Positions 53,101-63,001 of a stretch of 64,000 nt of DNA are shown here, in pieces (positions within the stretch are counted from its first letter, which is position 1; each line of letters opens with the position of its first letter). Origin of the DNA: Sciurus carolinensis (Eukaryota; Chordata; Mammalia; Rodentia; Sciuridae). Below the pieces are notes generated by a model. It saw nothing but the letters and a program-made list of their open reading frames with translations, was not told the DNA's origin and ran no database searches. The stretch spans positions 43,680,998 to 43,744,997 of the forward strand of contig NC_062223.1 of the NCBI RefSeq assembly GCF_902686445.1, in the 5' to 3' direction. Made by a program: the position numbers and the translations under genes.

Positions 53101-56100
53101 TACACAGACATGACCATTAAAAGCGGGTGCTCATCTGCTCAGCATCCCTTTCCCGGAAGGGCCTCCTAGGCGTGACACGGAGCCCCAGGGATCTAGGGAG
53201 TGCAACTTGAAGCGACCCGGAAGACCAGATCCTCCAAAATTCCACAGTCAAGCAGGGTTCGAGCTGTTAGCACTCCCAAAACCAGTTTCCTGAACAGTTC
53301 CCAGGGCACCTGCACCGTGGCTGAGGGGAAACCTACAGAAGGACCCAGTGCCCCGAGGCTGACCCTTCCCTTCCCACAAGCAAGAGGGGCCTTACTGGGA
53401 GAGGTCCATGTTCTTCAGCTTCCCCACTTCTTTCTTGTGTTTCTCCTGGAATTCCTTTGCTGCTTCATCCTGTGGCCAAGGACCCAGACGGCAGGTCAGT
53501 CAAGGGATGAACAAACCACGGGAGCAGGCCAAGGGAGGGCAGAGTGGCACAAGGACAAGAACACATCCCTTCTCGGTTTAGCATTACAGGCGCCCTTAGG
53601 ATTCCAAGAGACCTATGTGTACAGAACACTAAAGAGTACCCAAAGGACAGAACGGTCCCACCAACAGAGGCTGGGTTCCTGTGCTTCCACGCACACAGTA
53701 GGAGGCACCATCCTAAGCCCAGGTGCAACGACACATGGGCTCAGACCTGTAGAGCACCACTGGGCTTAGAGTGCAGGGACTCTTCAGGGGATAGGAAGAC
53801 GTGGCCTGTGATTGTGGGACGCTGAGGAGAACAAACTCTGACTCTGAAGCCCCGAGCAAGGACATACCAGGTCGTCACTCAGGGTCTTTATCGTGGGCTC
53901 CATGACCACGTCCTTCACCGCCACCATCTGATCCTCAATGGCCTTTTCCTGCACCTCATTAAACAGCTACAAAACACAACATGGAGAAGGTGAGGCAGCA
54001 GCAGCAAGGACTCGGTCCCTCATCACCAAAGCACTGAGTGTCTTAAAAGGTCTATCTCCAAGACGCAGAGCCGTGCTCTAGAGAGTTCAGGCGCAGTCAG
54101 AACAAATACACGATGGAGAGCTCAAATTCCCCATGCTGGACCCTCAGGAGAGAACCCAGAACTTTATACAGATTCAGCCAATGTCCCAAATGTCTTTGCG
54201 TGCATGCATGCGTAGATCTGCAGTAAATACAGCCACCCGTTACCAGCCATTCAGACGCAGAGCAGGGAGCAGGTTTGTTCCATTACTGTAGAGCCCAAAC
54301 CCTTCTCAGGTCGAGGTTACCTTCACCACTTTGCGGATGATCCGGTTGAAAAGGCCCATTAACTGGCCTGAAGGCAGCTCGATCTCTTTTTCCAGCTGGT
54401 CCACAGACTTATGCTGCAGGCCAATCCCCAAGAGAAGAGCCTAGGAGATGAAAACCAGCTGGAGTTGCTTCCAGGACAGGCCCTGGCCCATTAAAAGGTC
54501 CCGAGAACCGGTTATCCTCTTTTCAACCAAACCTATCTCAGAAGCCCCGGCCCCTACCGTTTACTCTGGCATCTCTTTCATCCCGTTGCTGAAACCCTCA
54601 AGAAACACTCCCCCTGGAATCCCCAATCTCCTTTTAATCATCCTGACAAACCCCTACTTCACGACTGCACCGGGTCTGAGGCTTCCTGGTGCTGGTAGGG
54701 CACAACTGGGCATCAAAGCAATGTGGTGGGGTGGAAAGAACATGGACCCAAAGTGCAGCTGACCACTGACTACGCACAACTGGGTTCGACCCTAGACCTG
54801 TAGGACAGGCCGTGACGCACCCACCGGCTCCATCAGACTACGTCGACGGGCCCAACCCGACGCCCAGCACACAAACACCCCCCTAGCCTTCCTTGCTCTG
54901 CCCGCACACGAGCACCAGTAACCTACCGACTGGGCAGCAGACAGGGCCAGGTCCCCCAGCTGGTTCAGGAAATACAAGCGGGAGATGGCTGGTATCAGGT
55001 CCATGATGAGGTGATAGTCAACCATGTTCCGTGAATACATCTCTAGTCGCTTCAGGTCGTAGGGGAGGAAGAGCGCCTCCAGCTCCCCCCGGCCTAGGGC
55101 TGCAGATGTGACCAAAGTCAGAGGCCAGGGCTCCAGGAGCCCACCGAGGGGTACCTGGCCCCTGACCCAACACAACCTGGGCTGACCATGCACTGACCCT
55201 CCTCCCAAAGGAGGGGGCAGCTCCATGCCAGGCAGAGGAACAGCTGGCGTGTGACTTCAGAGTGCCCGCACCAACACAAAGGACTAAGGAAAGGCCCCTG
55301 TGCCCTAGGGTCAAAGGGACATGACACCACCCTTCTCCCACTGCCACTGCTCCTCAGGATCCAGCTTCACGGAGTACGCATGCCCTGCCCAGCCAAAGGG
55401 ACTCAGATTTTTCCATCAAAATGCAATTGGAAAAAAAAAAAAAAAAAAAAAAATACAGACACGTTACATGTGTATACACACATAAATATGCACCTAGATA
55501 TAACAGCTGTTAATGTTAACAATCCTGTGAATAGTTTTAAAATATTCATATTGTAACTATTCAAACAGAACTGATGTGCATAAAAGTACCTCCACAGGTT
55601 GGCCACACACCCTAAGCACAATGTCACAAATGAGGATCTGAGGGAGTCCCCTAGATTCCAAGACTTAAATCAGGCCCCACAGCTAGCTGCTGTCCGAACT
55701 TCTGACAATGCTCCCGTCTAGTCACATTCCCAGAGCTCAGTCACGAAGCGGAAGATGGCATGTGTGACAGTGTGCCTAGGGCACAGCCTGGACATGGCAG
55801 GAGTCTGGGGTGCAGGAGGGGGTGGGTGGGAACCAGGCCCGCAGCCCCAGGTGAGCACCTGTCCTGGGACACACGCCCACCCGCTCCCTTCTCCACCATC
55901 CCACCCAGCTCACCCGGTTGGGCTGGCTTCCCCACGTTCCTGTTCTGAATGATGTTCAGAGCCAGGGAAGGAGAGAAGGTGCCGAACTGGTAGGACAACA
56001 AGGCCAGGAACCGCCTTCGGAAATCTGCGGGACGCAGTCGGGCGGAGTCAGTGGGCTGCAGGCATCCCGGCCATCACCCCACTGCACCCTCCCCACTCCA

Positions 56101-59100
56101 CCGGTGGGCGTTCACCTTTCCAAAAGGCCGAGAGCCAGGCTCCCTGGTCTGCCTCGTCCTCGTCGGTCAGAGTCTTCAGCATGATGCACGAGTGTTCCCC
56201 GGTCAGGTCATTCTGGAGACACACATTCCTACTTGGCACCGGGAACCCCTTGTCTGAAGGGTCCACTGGTGGTAGCGGGCAAGCACACTGAGAAGGCTTG
56301 GCGCTCTGGGCCCTCCTCCTGCAGTCAGCAGAGACCCTCCACAGCAGGCCTTGCCCTCGTTCCTCATGGCGCCTAGTTCACACCCAGGCTTTTAAAAATC
56401 ACTCTGCACACAACTCCCGAAAGGTGCCAGGGAAGCGAGCCACTTGCTCCTTTCAGGGAGGTTCTGAACTCAGGACCACGAGAGCATAAACAGCCTGATC
56501 CAGTCAATGTGGCTTTGGTGCCTTAGAAGCAGAATCCAAGGTCAAACCCAGTCCCAAGCTGGCAGCTGGCATGGAGCTCAGGCTAACAGTGATGGTGCGA
56601 CCACAGGTTTTTAAGTTTTTTTTACTATATAACCAATTCCCATAGCACAAAAAATACCTAGTGGCGTCCCACTGAAGAGCACTCAGGGAACGAGACACCA
56701 GCACCAAGTCACAAGCGAGCAGCACAAGGCCGTGGGCAGGTTGCACCGAAGCTCACCACCCTCAACGCCAAATCCACCCAGGCTGGACCAGGCACACTTA
56801 GGAGGACACAGCCCACACCTGCGCTGGTCCACACCCCTCACAAGTGGCTGGATACCCAACAGTCTTCATCAGGTCCACCTTGAACCATCAAGTGGACACT
56901 CTACATGAAGCTTGGATACCAGTTCTGCCTGCTCCAAATCACTTCCTGCACTCCCTCAGCTGCTCCCCTCCCGGGGAAGCAAGCAATCCAAGAATCCACC
57001 CTCCCAAATGCAGCCTCGCACCTCTGTACCCACACACTCAGCCTGCCCTCCTGTTGTGGGGATGAGGTGGCTGCCCATCTGCCCGTGTCCTAGTCCCACC
57101 TCCTCCACCTGGGCCGCTGTGGGCACCAACTCTGCAGGACACAGGCATGCTTCGAGACTCTCCCACCTGACAAACCCTCCCTGCCACCTGCCTCCCTCCG
57201 GCCGTTTTGTTTCTTTGCTCCCTTTCACATCGGAAAGGACGTCCACTGGTGTTCTGTGTCCTTACCCTCCACTGTGTCCAATCAGATGGCAAGCTTCACC
57301 CCATTCACATCACCAGCGTTGGTAAACCCACTCATTCTCTGTCCTCTTACTATCAGAACAGCAACCAGGCTCCCTCCTAGAAACACTTCTTACTCTCGAT
57401 TTCTAACAAGGCTGCTCCTTCTCGGTCTCCCAGGCTGTGTCTCTCTGCTCATCCTTCTACACATTAAGCCCAAGGCCTCACCCGCTTCTACTTCCAGTAG
57501 CTTCGACAATATACATCCATTCTCTGACCACATACCATACAGCAGATGCTACTCTAAGTGCTGGAAACCCACTAGTGAACAAAACGGACCCAAGAATCCC
57601 TGATCTCATGGAGAATATTCTAGTATGACTATGCTGCTAACCTTCCAAACTTCACCTCCAGCCCCAACTGCTTCCTTCAGCTCTGGACCCCCATGGTCAA
57701 GTGGCGAGGGTTCAGGATGCAGTGCTGTCCCTCCGCCTGGTGCCTCATTGTGCTAGATCTCACAGCACATAACCACTCTCTGAAGAGAGCTTGTGTTCAG
57801 CTTTCTGCCATTTACACCCATTACAAAATAAGCTTCAAGGTTATCTTTTTAAAATGATTCTCTGCAGGTGCTAATACATTTTTAAGTGAACTGGAAGTTC
57901 CTAATCCTCACACCTTCCCTTGATAACCCAGCAGCTCTGCCACAGCCACACATTTTAATCTCTCCTTCACATATCAACCTGTAATACAAGTCTGCTCAAC
58001 TGCACTCCTAAAATTCAGGCCCCCGCCCCCAGTCTACAGGATCCTACAATCTGATGAACAAGTCCATGGGTACCCTCTGCTGTTTTATCAGGAAGCATGA
58101 AGTTTACATGTGCTAGGCATACCCCATGTATATGTGATCACATGGCCTCGCAAGGAGGCTCCTTCAGTGCCCTCAAAACACTATCCCTGGGCTAGGGGTG
58201 TAGTTCAGTTGGTAGAGTTCTTGCCCTGTAAGCACAAAGCCCTGGGTTCAATCCCCAACACCCCAAAAAGGAAAAAAAAAAAGAAACCCTCTGCAGAGGC
58301 ACAGGAACACATGCTCAGGGCACAGAGGTAGGCACCAGGGCTCTGTGCAAGGAGAGACCTGCTGCCAATGGTGATCACATACCCAACCCAGGCTCTGCCC
58401 AAGCCTCACTCACCGGGGTCTGTCTCAAATAGACAGGAACAAACCCAGCTCGTTTCCAGAACCTGCAGAAAGGAAAACAGATCATCATGTGTACCTTCTG
58501 ACAAGGGCCAGGAGGAACAGGGAGTTGGCAGACACAGACACTGGCTGCATGGGGCATGTGGTCCATAGAAGTCTTTCAATGTCAAGGGGGTGATACCAGG
58601 AAAACAGGCCAGGCACTCACTTGAGGAGCCTAGGGGTCAGGCCATAGGAAACACCCAGGTAATCCAGGCGCTCGGCAGGCCTCTCATTCAGTTTGAGGAG
58701 TAAGGGAGGCAGGTCCTTCCGGGGAGTGACGACCTCTTCCAACAAGCTGACAGCCTAGGGAGAGGCAGGCAGAGGACACCATCCACCCAGAGGAAAAGGG
58801 CATTAGTGACATTCTTAAAAGCACCCCACACACATCACACAGCAAAACCAGGAGATATTTCTTGGTTTGTCCCTGTAGTTCTCAAACAATTTCAATGAGT
58901 CACGTGATCATTCCCAGGTATCCCAAACACCTGGGCATGCGTAGAATCACACTGCCGAGTCAAGAAAGGTGGGAAAGGGGCCGATTTAGCAACATCTAAT
59001 AAAGTCACCAATCCACAGAGGTAGGGTTCTGAATATCCAGCTTCAAGTTCAGGTTCTGTCATCTGACAGCTCTGGGATCTTGGAAAATGACAATGTCTAT

Positions 59101-62100
59101 ACCTGACATTAAACAAAGTCCCTTTCCTAGCTCCCACATAGGCACACTGTGAAGACCAGTGAGTACATGTGGAAAACTGCCATCATCCTTAGCAAGGACT
59201 GACGAACTTTCAGGGTCAGTGCTAACAAGGAGAAAGCTGCAGAGCAGGGCTTCTCAAACTGACATGCATCAGTCACTGGCAAGCACAGGGAGCCAACACT
59301 GGAGTCCAATTCAGCACATCTGGGTGCGGACCACAATACCCCCTACAGAACACAGGGGTGCTCTACCGCTACGCTAGATCACCACGGCACCTCCCTTTTT
59401 TTTTTTTTTTTTTTATTAATTTTGAAACAAGGTATCACCAAGTTGCTGAGGTTAGCCTTGACTTTGTCATCCTCCTACCTCAACCTCCCCAGTCCCTGGG
59501 ATTACAGGTATGCACCACTGTATCCAGCTACAAATTCGCATTTTTAACAAATTTCCAGGTGATACTAGTAGTACTGATCTCAGTATCTCCACTCAAGCAC
59601 TAGGTTGGAGAAATAGTCACCTCCCTAAAAGGGAAAGCGCCTAGACCTCTAGACAGTTCTCAATGGTGCCCCTCAAGTCCCAAGGAACTACCCTCCCATG
59701 CCCAGCACAGGGGTCTTGCCCAAACACACTCACCTCACTGCTTACAGTGTGGATTTCTTGGGATGTCTCGAGGACCTTTTCCTCCAGGCAAGGGAACCTG
59801 CCTTCGTAGTACATCTGCAGCAGCTGCAAAGCTCGGCTGCCATAGCCCATCTATGAGCAAATGGGCAAAGCGAAGAGATGTTCTTAGTCGAAGCCATTTC
59901 TACTCCCCATGTTGCTTCCAGAGCCTTCACTCCTGGTCAACTGCACTGGGCAAAGGGTACTAAGGAAATCCCTCAGTGTGGTTAAAGCTAAAACTCAAGA
60001 TGGAAAAAAGCATCACCCCCCAATTCTTACAGACGTCTAGCCCATCAAGAACAGTCCATTTGCCACTTGAGGTCAAGGACAGCTGTCTGTCCTGTTTGGT
60101 TTCCAGATTAGTAAGCCCCAAAGAAGGACAGTTTCTAGGCCACGGATGGGGAAGTTTCTACAACTAATTGCTCAGTGGAGCTTTTCAAGTGACAGAGGAT
60201 AATTACAGAAAGTCAATCTGGTTCAAGTCCCCCATTCTCAAGAGGAAGCGTATCCCCTCATCCTGTCCACTGGGCCCCCCACACACTGGCTAAACTCTCC
60301 AGAGCAGAGAAGTGCCTGGAACTTCACTTTTTAACCAGCTTATTCAAGTAACCAAGTACATCTGCCCTAAAGAGTTGCCAGCAACGTGACCAACACTAAC
60401 AGCACAACAGGTTCGAGGCATATGGACGGACATATTACCCCTTGATAATCCGGGTGAACAGCAATACGAACAACCCTTCCACCGGAAAGGCCACCGAAGT
60501 CTGGATCTTGGAACTATGTAAGAGACACAGAGCAGTAACTTAGCAACACAAACACCTTCCAACACGACCAGCTTTGCTCAGATGTGTGAGGGACAGCCCT
60601 TTACCTGTTCTGACACTGTCCATGGAATCAGGTCTCCGGAAGCCTTCTTGCCTCGAGACAGGCTATTCAAAATGGACTGACGAGAAATCTCCCCCTCAAG
60701 GCACACCTGAGGAAGGCAGTGAAGTCAGCCAGCTCCAGAGGCTGAACGTCAACACCCAATCACCTGCCTCATCAGACCCAATCACTTGGCTCAAGGTCAG
60801 CAGTCAGCGGCTTCCCCTCCCACACCGATGTCCCGATGCTCCCTAAACCTCTGTACCTGGACAACGGCAAGCACTTCAGGAAGGGCATTCTGGGTCGGGG
60901 GCACAGGAGGCAGAAGGCAGAAGAGGTGATGAGCAGGCGCATCAGAGAGCATCTGGAGATCGTTGGGAGAGTTCTGCGGGGCACGGGCACAGGTCAGCGG
61001 GAAGCGCCCACCTCCTCTCATCCTCGACTCGAGACTCAATGCTTCTTTGGAATCATGGGGTGCCGGCAGTGCCACCTTCCCACAGCCAAGTAGGCACTAG
61101 AACCCAGTCAGGCGCCTTCCTAGCATCACAACAGGCCTGAGACTCTTGATGGCTTATGTGGGACAGAGCCTCCAACCAAAGCCTACTGTCGTCGCAGGCC
61201 AAGTGCTGTGGCCGCAGAGCGCAAGAAGAGATTTAGCACTACCTCACGGCCAGTAAGTGAGCTTTCTCCAGAGGCTGCTATTTCTAGAAAAACCACCACG
61301 AAGTGACTCTTCAGCTTTCCATTAAAGGTTGTCCATAAAAATACCACATAGACATTCAAAAGTATCCTTCCCAGCCTGCCCATTAGTTTTTAAGAGTTTC
61401 GAATATTCTAAGCCAACAGATTCACTGCTTAAAAACAAAACAGCTCAGCAATACAAAGCTGGTCTCAGGCCAGCTGGGTTACAGTAAGTGCAATGGCATC
61501 TCGACCTATCAGGTTAGTAGGCAGGTGAGAAATACAAGTGCCCTTTAGAAACAGGAGCTTTCCACCTCCTCCAGTTCCCACTCGCAGAACCACGTGAAGA
61601 ATTCCACCCTCTGCAAGGCCAGAGGCCCGGCACTAGCCACACCAACTACACTGGGGAGGCAACCCCTCCAGCAAGACCATGGGACCTCACCACCATAAGG
61701 ACATTTAAAGTACCATTGGAAAGGCCACCTGAGCCACTGGGTAACAAAAGGTATGAAAAGACAAGTATAAGGGCTGCCCCGGGAGCGTCAGTCGCTCCCG
61801 GTGGAAGCACGCTGCAGGGTGAGCATGGTTACCTTGTAATGAGAAGCCACGTAGAGGGCCATAAGCCGCTGGAGGAAGACTTCAGAGGCCTTGTGGTAGC
61901 AGAAGAGGGTATCTCTGTTAACATAGTAGCTGGCTGGGAGTTAAGCAAGCAAAACAAACAGAGGGCCCAACAGGACTTCTGGAAGTATAGGTTTCCCCTC
62001 AGCTTGCGAGGAGGAGCCCAGCATCCTGAGCAGACATAAGGTTGGAGAAAGGAAAGCGAGAAAGTTCTTTTTTTTTTTTTTTTTTTGAGAAACAGTGTCC

Positions 62101-63001
62101 CACTATGTTACCAGGCTGGCCGTGAACTGTTTGCTGGCTCCAGCAACCCTCCTGCCTCAGTCTCCCAAGTCAGGCAGGGACTAGACACGCGACACCATGC
62201 CCAGCAAGAATGCTCCACGTGTACCTCACCCAGAACCTTTTAATTCTTGCACTACCCCTCGCTTTCACAGGGCCCCCGAGGCCCAGAGGATACAGCTCAC
62301 AGGCTTCGGGTAAGGGGCAGCCCGACACGATGCGCGTGATGTTGAGGCAATCCAGGCACAGCAAGTCGTTCAGCCACTTCTCCACTGCGTCCCCAGGGGC
62401 GTATCGGATCGACTCCTGGAGGGAAACCTCGTGCAACGTTCGTGCTACTCAAGTCAGACACACACCATCAGAAACAATTATTAAAATGCACCATATAACA
62501 GAGCAAGGATGTTCCCTTATCTTCACATGGTGCCCAGACACCCAAGTCTTGAGTACTTAAAGGGAGTAGTCTGAAATTGTTCTGGTGGACAGTCACCTTG
62601 CCATGATACCAACCCCACAGGGCTCTACTAAATTAATGCAATCATGCCCCAGGACAGGGACAAACAAGGGTCCAGTCACCAGAGGGTCCAAGTGAAGCTC
62701 CCACGTGATCCCTGGACAGTTATACTCGGAAAAAAAGTCCTCCTGGGGACTCCTTTCTCTGATGACAGGAAAGTCTGGTAACTGCCCAAGAGGTCACAAG
62801 GGAAGCAAGGGTCCAGCCTGAGAGTCTGAGGGGACCTGCTATGAACCTGAGGGCCTGGTGAGGGTTGTGAGGGTACCTGATGCCAGTCTGGCTGTCGTGG
62901 TGGTCTTGTTCTCCGCAGTGGTGCTGACCTGGCTCTGGGCACTCTGCTGACGGAGCTGTTGAATTAACTTGAGGGACAGTGACCGGCCAGTGCCCTCATA
63001 T
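50026..63001 (-). CDS. NAT10: NAT10, RNA cytidine acetyltransferase (3' part, 17 exons)
   Basis: On the minus strand the coding sequence joins, in transcript order, 63001-62877, 62444-62294, 61929-61833, 60973-60857, 60706-60605, 60513-60439, 59850-59734, 58754-58621, 58462-58414, 56212-56116, 56024-55914, 55099-54927, 54440-54321, 53966-53868, 53469-53396, 52375-52292 and 50137-50026. All junctions are GT-AG and in frame, giving about 611 residues and a TAG stop. NAT10 makes N4-acetylcytidine in 18S rRNA, in serine and leucine tRNAs (with THUMPD1) and in some mRNAs, using acetyl-CoA and ATP. It acts mainly in the nucleolus and is homologous to yeast Kre33 and bacterial TmcA. The window covers the C-terminal ~60%: the GNAT domain with the acetyl-CoA loop QGMGYG, the RNA-binding C-terminal region and a lysine-rich tail. 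The Walker A ATPase motif lies upstream, outside the window. No disabling lesion is seen. Confidence 0.97.
50849..50932 (-). repeat. ID SINE, minus strand
   Basis: On the plus strand the reverse complement is visible: gtgctaggaactgaacccag, tgcacactggcaagtgctct, accaccaagctctaccccta. It lies in the last NAT10 intron in the same direction as NAT10. Confidence 0.88.
50993..51217 (+). repeat. B1-like/ID composite SINE with 11-bp target-site duplication
   Basis: It begins tgctgggtatggtggtgcac and contains gcctcagcaacttagtgagg, ctatctcaaaacaaaatac and a diverged ID half (gtcaggaatgtagcttaaca). The direct repeat gaattcaccct flanks it at 50982-50992 and 51218-51228. Confidence 0.93.
51425..51920 (+). 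mobile_element. hAT-type DNA transposon remnant, split by an ID SINE
   Basis: The left part (actattttcataagaacatc, atttgcc) and the right part (aaatttctcagtttttaatt, tgacccacataagcaaaggt, ending caaattttgagaactgctag) match the same family as the element at 22807-23335 and lie in the same orientation. An ID element interrupts it at 51670-51764. Confidence 0.62.
51670..51764 (+). repeat. ID SINE with intact Pol III boxes
   Basis: The A box (tagctcagtgg) and B box (ggttcgatccc) of the tRNA-derived promoter are both intact, and the tail is a mixed A-rich run. The short direct repeat aatgag lies at 51664-51669 and 51765-51770. Confidence 0.92.
52292..52375 (-). CDS. NAT10: NAT10 exon (84 bp)
   Basis: Acceptor cctctttgtag, donor gtgagg. 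It encodes YVIRGDDEEWNEILNKAGQN, then ASIVSLK. The IRGDDEEWN motif is diagnostic for the NAT10 C-terminus. Ser is split with the last exon. Confidence 0.97.
53396..53469 (-). CDS. NAT10: NAT10 exon (74 bp)
   Basis: Acceptor cttggccacag, donor gtaagg. It encodes DEAAKEFQEKHKKEVGKLKN, then MDLS, a charged probable coiled helix. The last two bases and the first base of the next exon form a Gln codon. Confidence 0.95.
53868..53966 (-). CDS. NAT10: NAT10 exon (99 bp)
   Basis: Phase 0 at both ends, 33 residues. It encodes LFNEVQEKAIEDQMVAVKDV, then VMEPTIKTLSDDL. This is a charged helical segment. Acceptor gtgttttgtag, donor gtatgt. Confidence 0.96.
54321..54440 (-). CDS. NAT10: NAT10 exon (120 bp)
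   Basis: Phase 0 at both ends, 40 residues. It encodes ALLLGIGLQHKSVDQLEKEI, then ELPSGQLMGLFNRIIRKVVK. Acceptor tctcctag, donor gtaacc. GLFNRIIRK is a conserved basic helix of the RNA-binding region. Confidence 0.97.
54927..55099 (-). CDS. NAT10: NAT10 exon (173 bp)
   Basis: Acceptor gtcacatctgcag, donor gtaggt. It encodes LGRGELEALFLPYDLKRLEM, YSRNMVDYHLIMDLIPAISR and ends LGDLALSAAQS. The helical LPYDLKRLEMYSRN segment is a recognisable C-terminal signature of the family. Confidence 0.96.
55431..55453 (+). repeat. Poly-A tract
   Basis: A pure run of more than 20 A lies in a NAT10 intron. It is not preceded by a recognisable SINE body, although AT-rich sequence follows. Boundaries are approximate by one or two bases. 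Confidence 0.85.
55914..56024 (-). CDS. NAT10: NAT10 exon (111 bp)
   Basis: Acceptor tgcgtcccgcag, donor gtgagc. It encodes FRRRFLALLSYQFGTFSPSL, then ALNIIQNRNVGKPAQP, the start of the C-terminal region thought to contact RNA. Asp at the front and Ala at the end come from split codons. Confidence 0.96.
56116..56212 (-). CDS. NAT10: NAT10 exon (97 bp)
   Basis: The acceptor is gtgtgtctccag and the donor is gtgaac. It encodes NDLTGEHSCIMLKTLTDEDE, then ADQGAWLSAFWK. It is separated from the next exon by an intron of only 91 bases. Confidence 0.96.
56213..58413. other. NAT10 intron with old LINE-like sequence
   Basis: A 2.2 kb intron. The part near 57505-57630 (gtgctggaaacccactagtg, then gaacaaaacggaccc) resembles an old, widely repeated mammalian element whose family I cannot name. 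An ID SINE lies at 58189-58287. The remainder is unassigned. Confidence 0.6.
58189..58287 (+). repeat. ID SINE
   Basis: The sequence reads gggctaggggtgtagttcag, ttggtagagttcttgccctg, ctgggttcaatccccaacac, followed by an A-rich tail interrupted by gg. It is antisense to NAT10. Confidence 0.9.
58414..58462 (-). CDS. NAT10: NAT10 exon (49 bp, smallest)
   Basis: The acceptor is cctttctgcag and the donor is gtgagt. It encodes only 16 residues, FWKRAGFVPVYLRQTP. The preceding Lys is split with the previous exon. FWKRAGFVPVYLRQT is a strongly conserved NAT10-family strand near the end of the GNAT domain. Confidence 0.97.
58621..58754 (-). CDS. NAT10: NAT10 exon (134 bp, GNAT domain)
   Basis: Acceptor tctccctag, donor gtgagt. 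It encodes AVSLLEEVVTPRKDLPPLLL, then KLNERPAERLDYLGVSYGL and TPRLL. DYLGVSYGLTP is the conserved segment in the second half of the NAT10/TmcA acetyltransferase domain. Confidence 0.97.
59245..59585 (+). mobile_element. MER5-like hAT transposon remnant, split by a SINE
   Basis: The left piece (gggcttctcaaactgacatg, catcagtcactgg) and the right piece (ttcgcatttttaacaaattt, ccaggtgatactagtagtac) together follow the MER5-type consensus. The SINE at 59338-59530 separates them. Confidence 0.6.
59338..59530 (-). repeat. B1-like/ID composite SINE, minus strand
   Basis: On the plus strand the sequence shows the reverse complement of the ID end (aggggtgctctaccgctac), a long T run, then gttgctgaggttagccttga, ctgggattacaggtatgcac. 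It is in the sense direction of NAT10. Confidence 0.85.
59734..59850 (-). CDS. NAT10: NAT10 exon (117 bp, acetyl-CoA loop)
   Basis: Phase 0 at both ends. It begins MGYGSRALQLLQMYYEGRFP and ends QEIHTVSSE. MGYG completes the QGMGYG acetyl-CoA loop. The glycine of codon 59839-59841 corresponds to human G641, whose change to Glu is widely used as a catalytically dead mutant. Acceptor ttgctcatag, donor gtgagt. Confidence 0.97.
60439..60513 (-). CDS. NAT10: NAT10 exon (75 bp, GNAT core strand)
   Basis: Phase 0 at both ends, 25 residues. It encodes FQDPDFGGLSGGRVVRIAVH, then PDYQG. VVRIAVHP is the central GNAT strand that contacts acetyl-CoA, and the final QG begins the pyrophosphate-binding loop that continues in the next exon. 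Acceptor tctcttacatag, donor gtaata. Confidence 0.97.
60605..60706 (-). CDS. NAT10: NAT10 exon (102 bp, GNAT domain)
   Basis: Phase 0 at both ends. Acceptor ctgccttcctcag, donor gtaaag. It encodes VCLEGEISRQSILNSLSRGK, then KASGDLIPWTVSEQ. It follows a 150-base intron and precedes a 91-base intron, so the GNAT exons are tightly packed. Confidence 0.96.
60857..60973 (-). CDS. NAT10: NAT10 exon (117 bp, GNAT domain start)
   Basis: Phase 0 at both ends. Acceptor tgccccgcag, donor gtacag. It encodes NSPNDLQMLSDAPAHHLFCL, then LPPVPPTQNALPEVLAVVQ. The AHHLFCLLPPV strand begins the acetyltransferase fold. Confidence 0.96.
61833..61929 (-). CDS. NAT10: NAT10 exon (97 bp)
   Basis: The acceptor is aactcccagccag and the donor is gtaacc. 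It encodes YYVNRDTLFCYHKASEVF, then LQRLMALYVASHYK. Of the two AG dinucleotides four bases apart, only the second keeps the frame with the previous exon and restores the Leu codon. Confidence 0.95.
62066..62208 (-). repeat. 7SL-like (B1-type) SINE, minus strand
   Basis: A T run of about 20 bases is followed by gagaaacagtgtcccactat, ccaggctggccgtgaactgt, ctcctgcctcagtctcccaa and ccatgcccagc, the reverse complement of a B1/7SL-type element. No ID half is seen. Confidence 0.8.
62294..62444 (-). CDS. NAT10: NAT10 exon (151 bp)
   Basis: The acceptor is gacttgagtag and the donor is gtatcc, a fairly weak donor. It encodes RTLHEVSLQESIRYAPGD, then EKWLNDLLCLDCLNITRIVS and GCPLPEACE. The split codon with the next exon gives Leu. 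This is the helicase-like part before the GNAT domain. Confidence 0.95.
62877..63001 (-). CDS. NAT10: NAT10 exon (first one in window, 125 bp)
   Basis: The acceptor on the minus strand is tgtttctcctag and the donor is gtaccc. It encodes YEGTGRSLSLKLIQQLRQQS, then a Ser/Thr-rich part (STTAENKTTTTARLAS), about residues 416-456 by human numbering. This belongs to the helicase-like region upstream of the GNAT domain. No further exon is visible up to 64,000. Confidence 0.95.

Larger units (their letters stand above)
52376..55913. other. NAT10 introns between 52376 and 55913
   Basis: Introns 52376-53395, 53470-53867, 53967-54320, 54441-54926 and 55100-55913 contain no recognisable young SINE. A poly-A run of 25 bases lies at 55431-55453 or thereabouts, and old MIR-like sequence near 55600-55720. 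No snoRNA with convincing C/D boxes was found. Confidence 0.6.
58755..62876. other. NAT10 introns between 58755 and 62876
   Basis: Intron 58755-59733 holds a MER5-like transposon split by a SINE. Introns 59851-60438, 60974-61832 and 62445-62876 show no element that I recognise. Intron 61930-62293 carries a 7SL-like SINE at 62066-62208. Confidence 0.6.

Noticed and set aside
50138..62876. C/D-box snoRNA in a NAT10 intron
   Set aside because: Box C-like tgatga matches on the NAT10 strand (for example near 54,020 and 58,482) lack a box D at the right distance and terminal stem.
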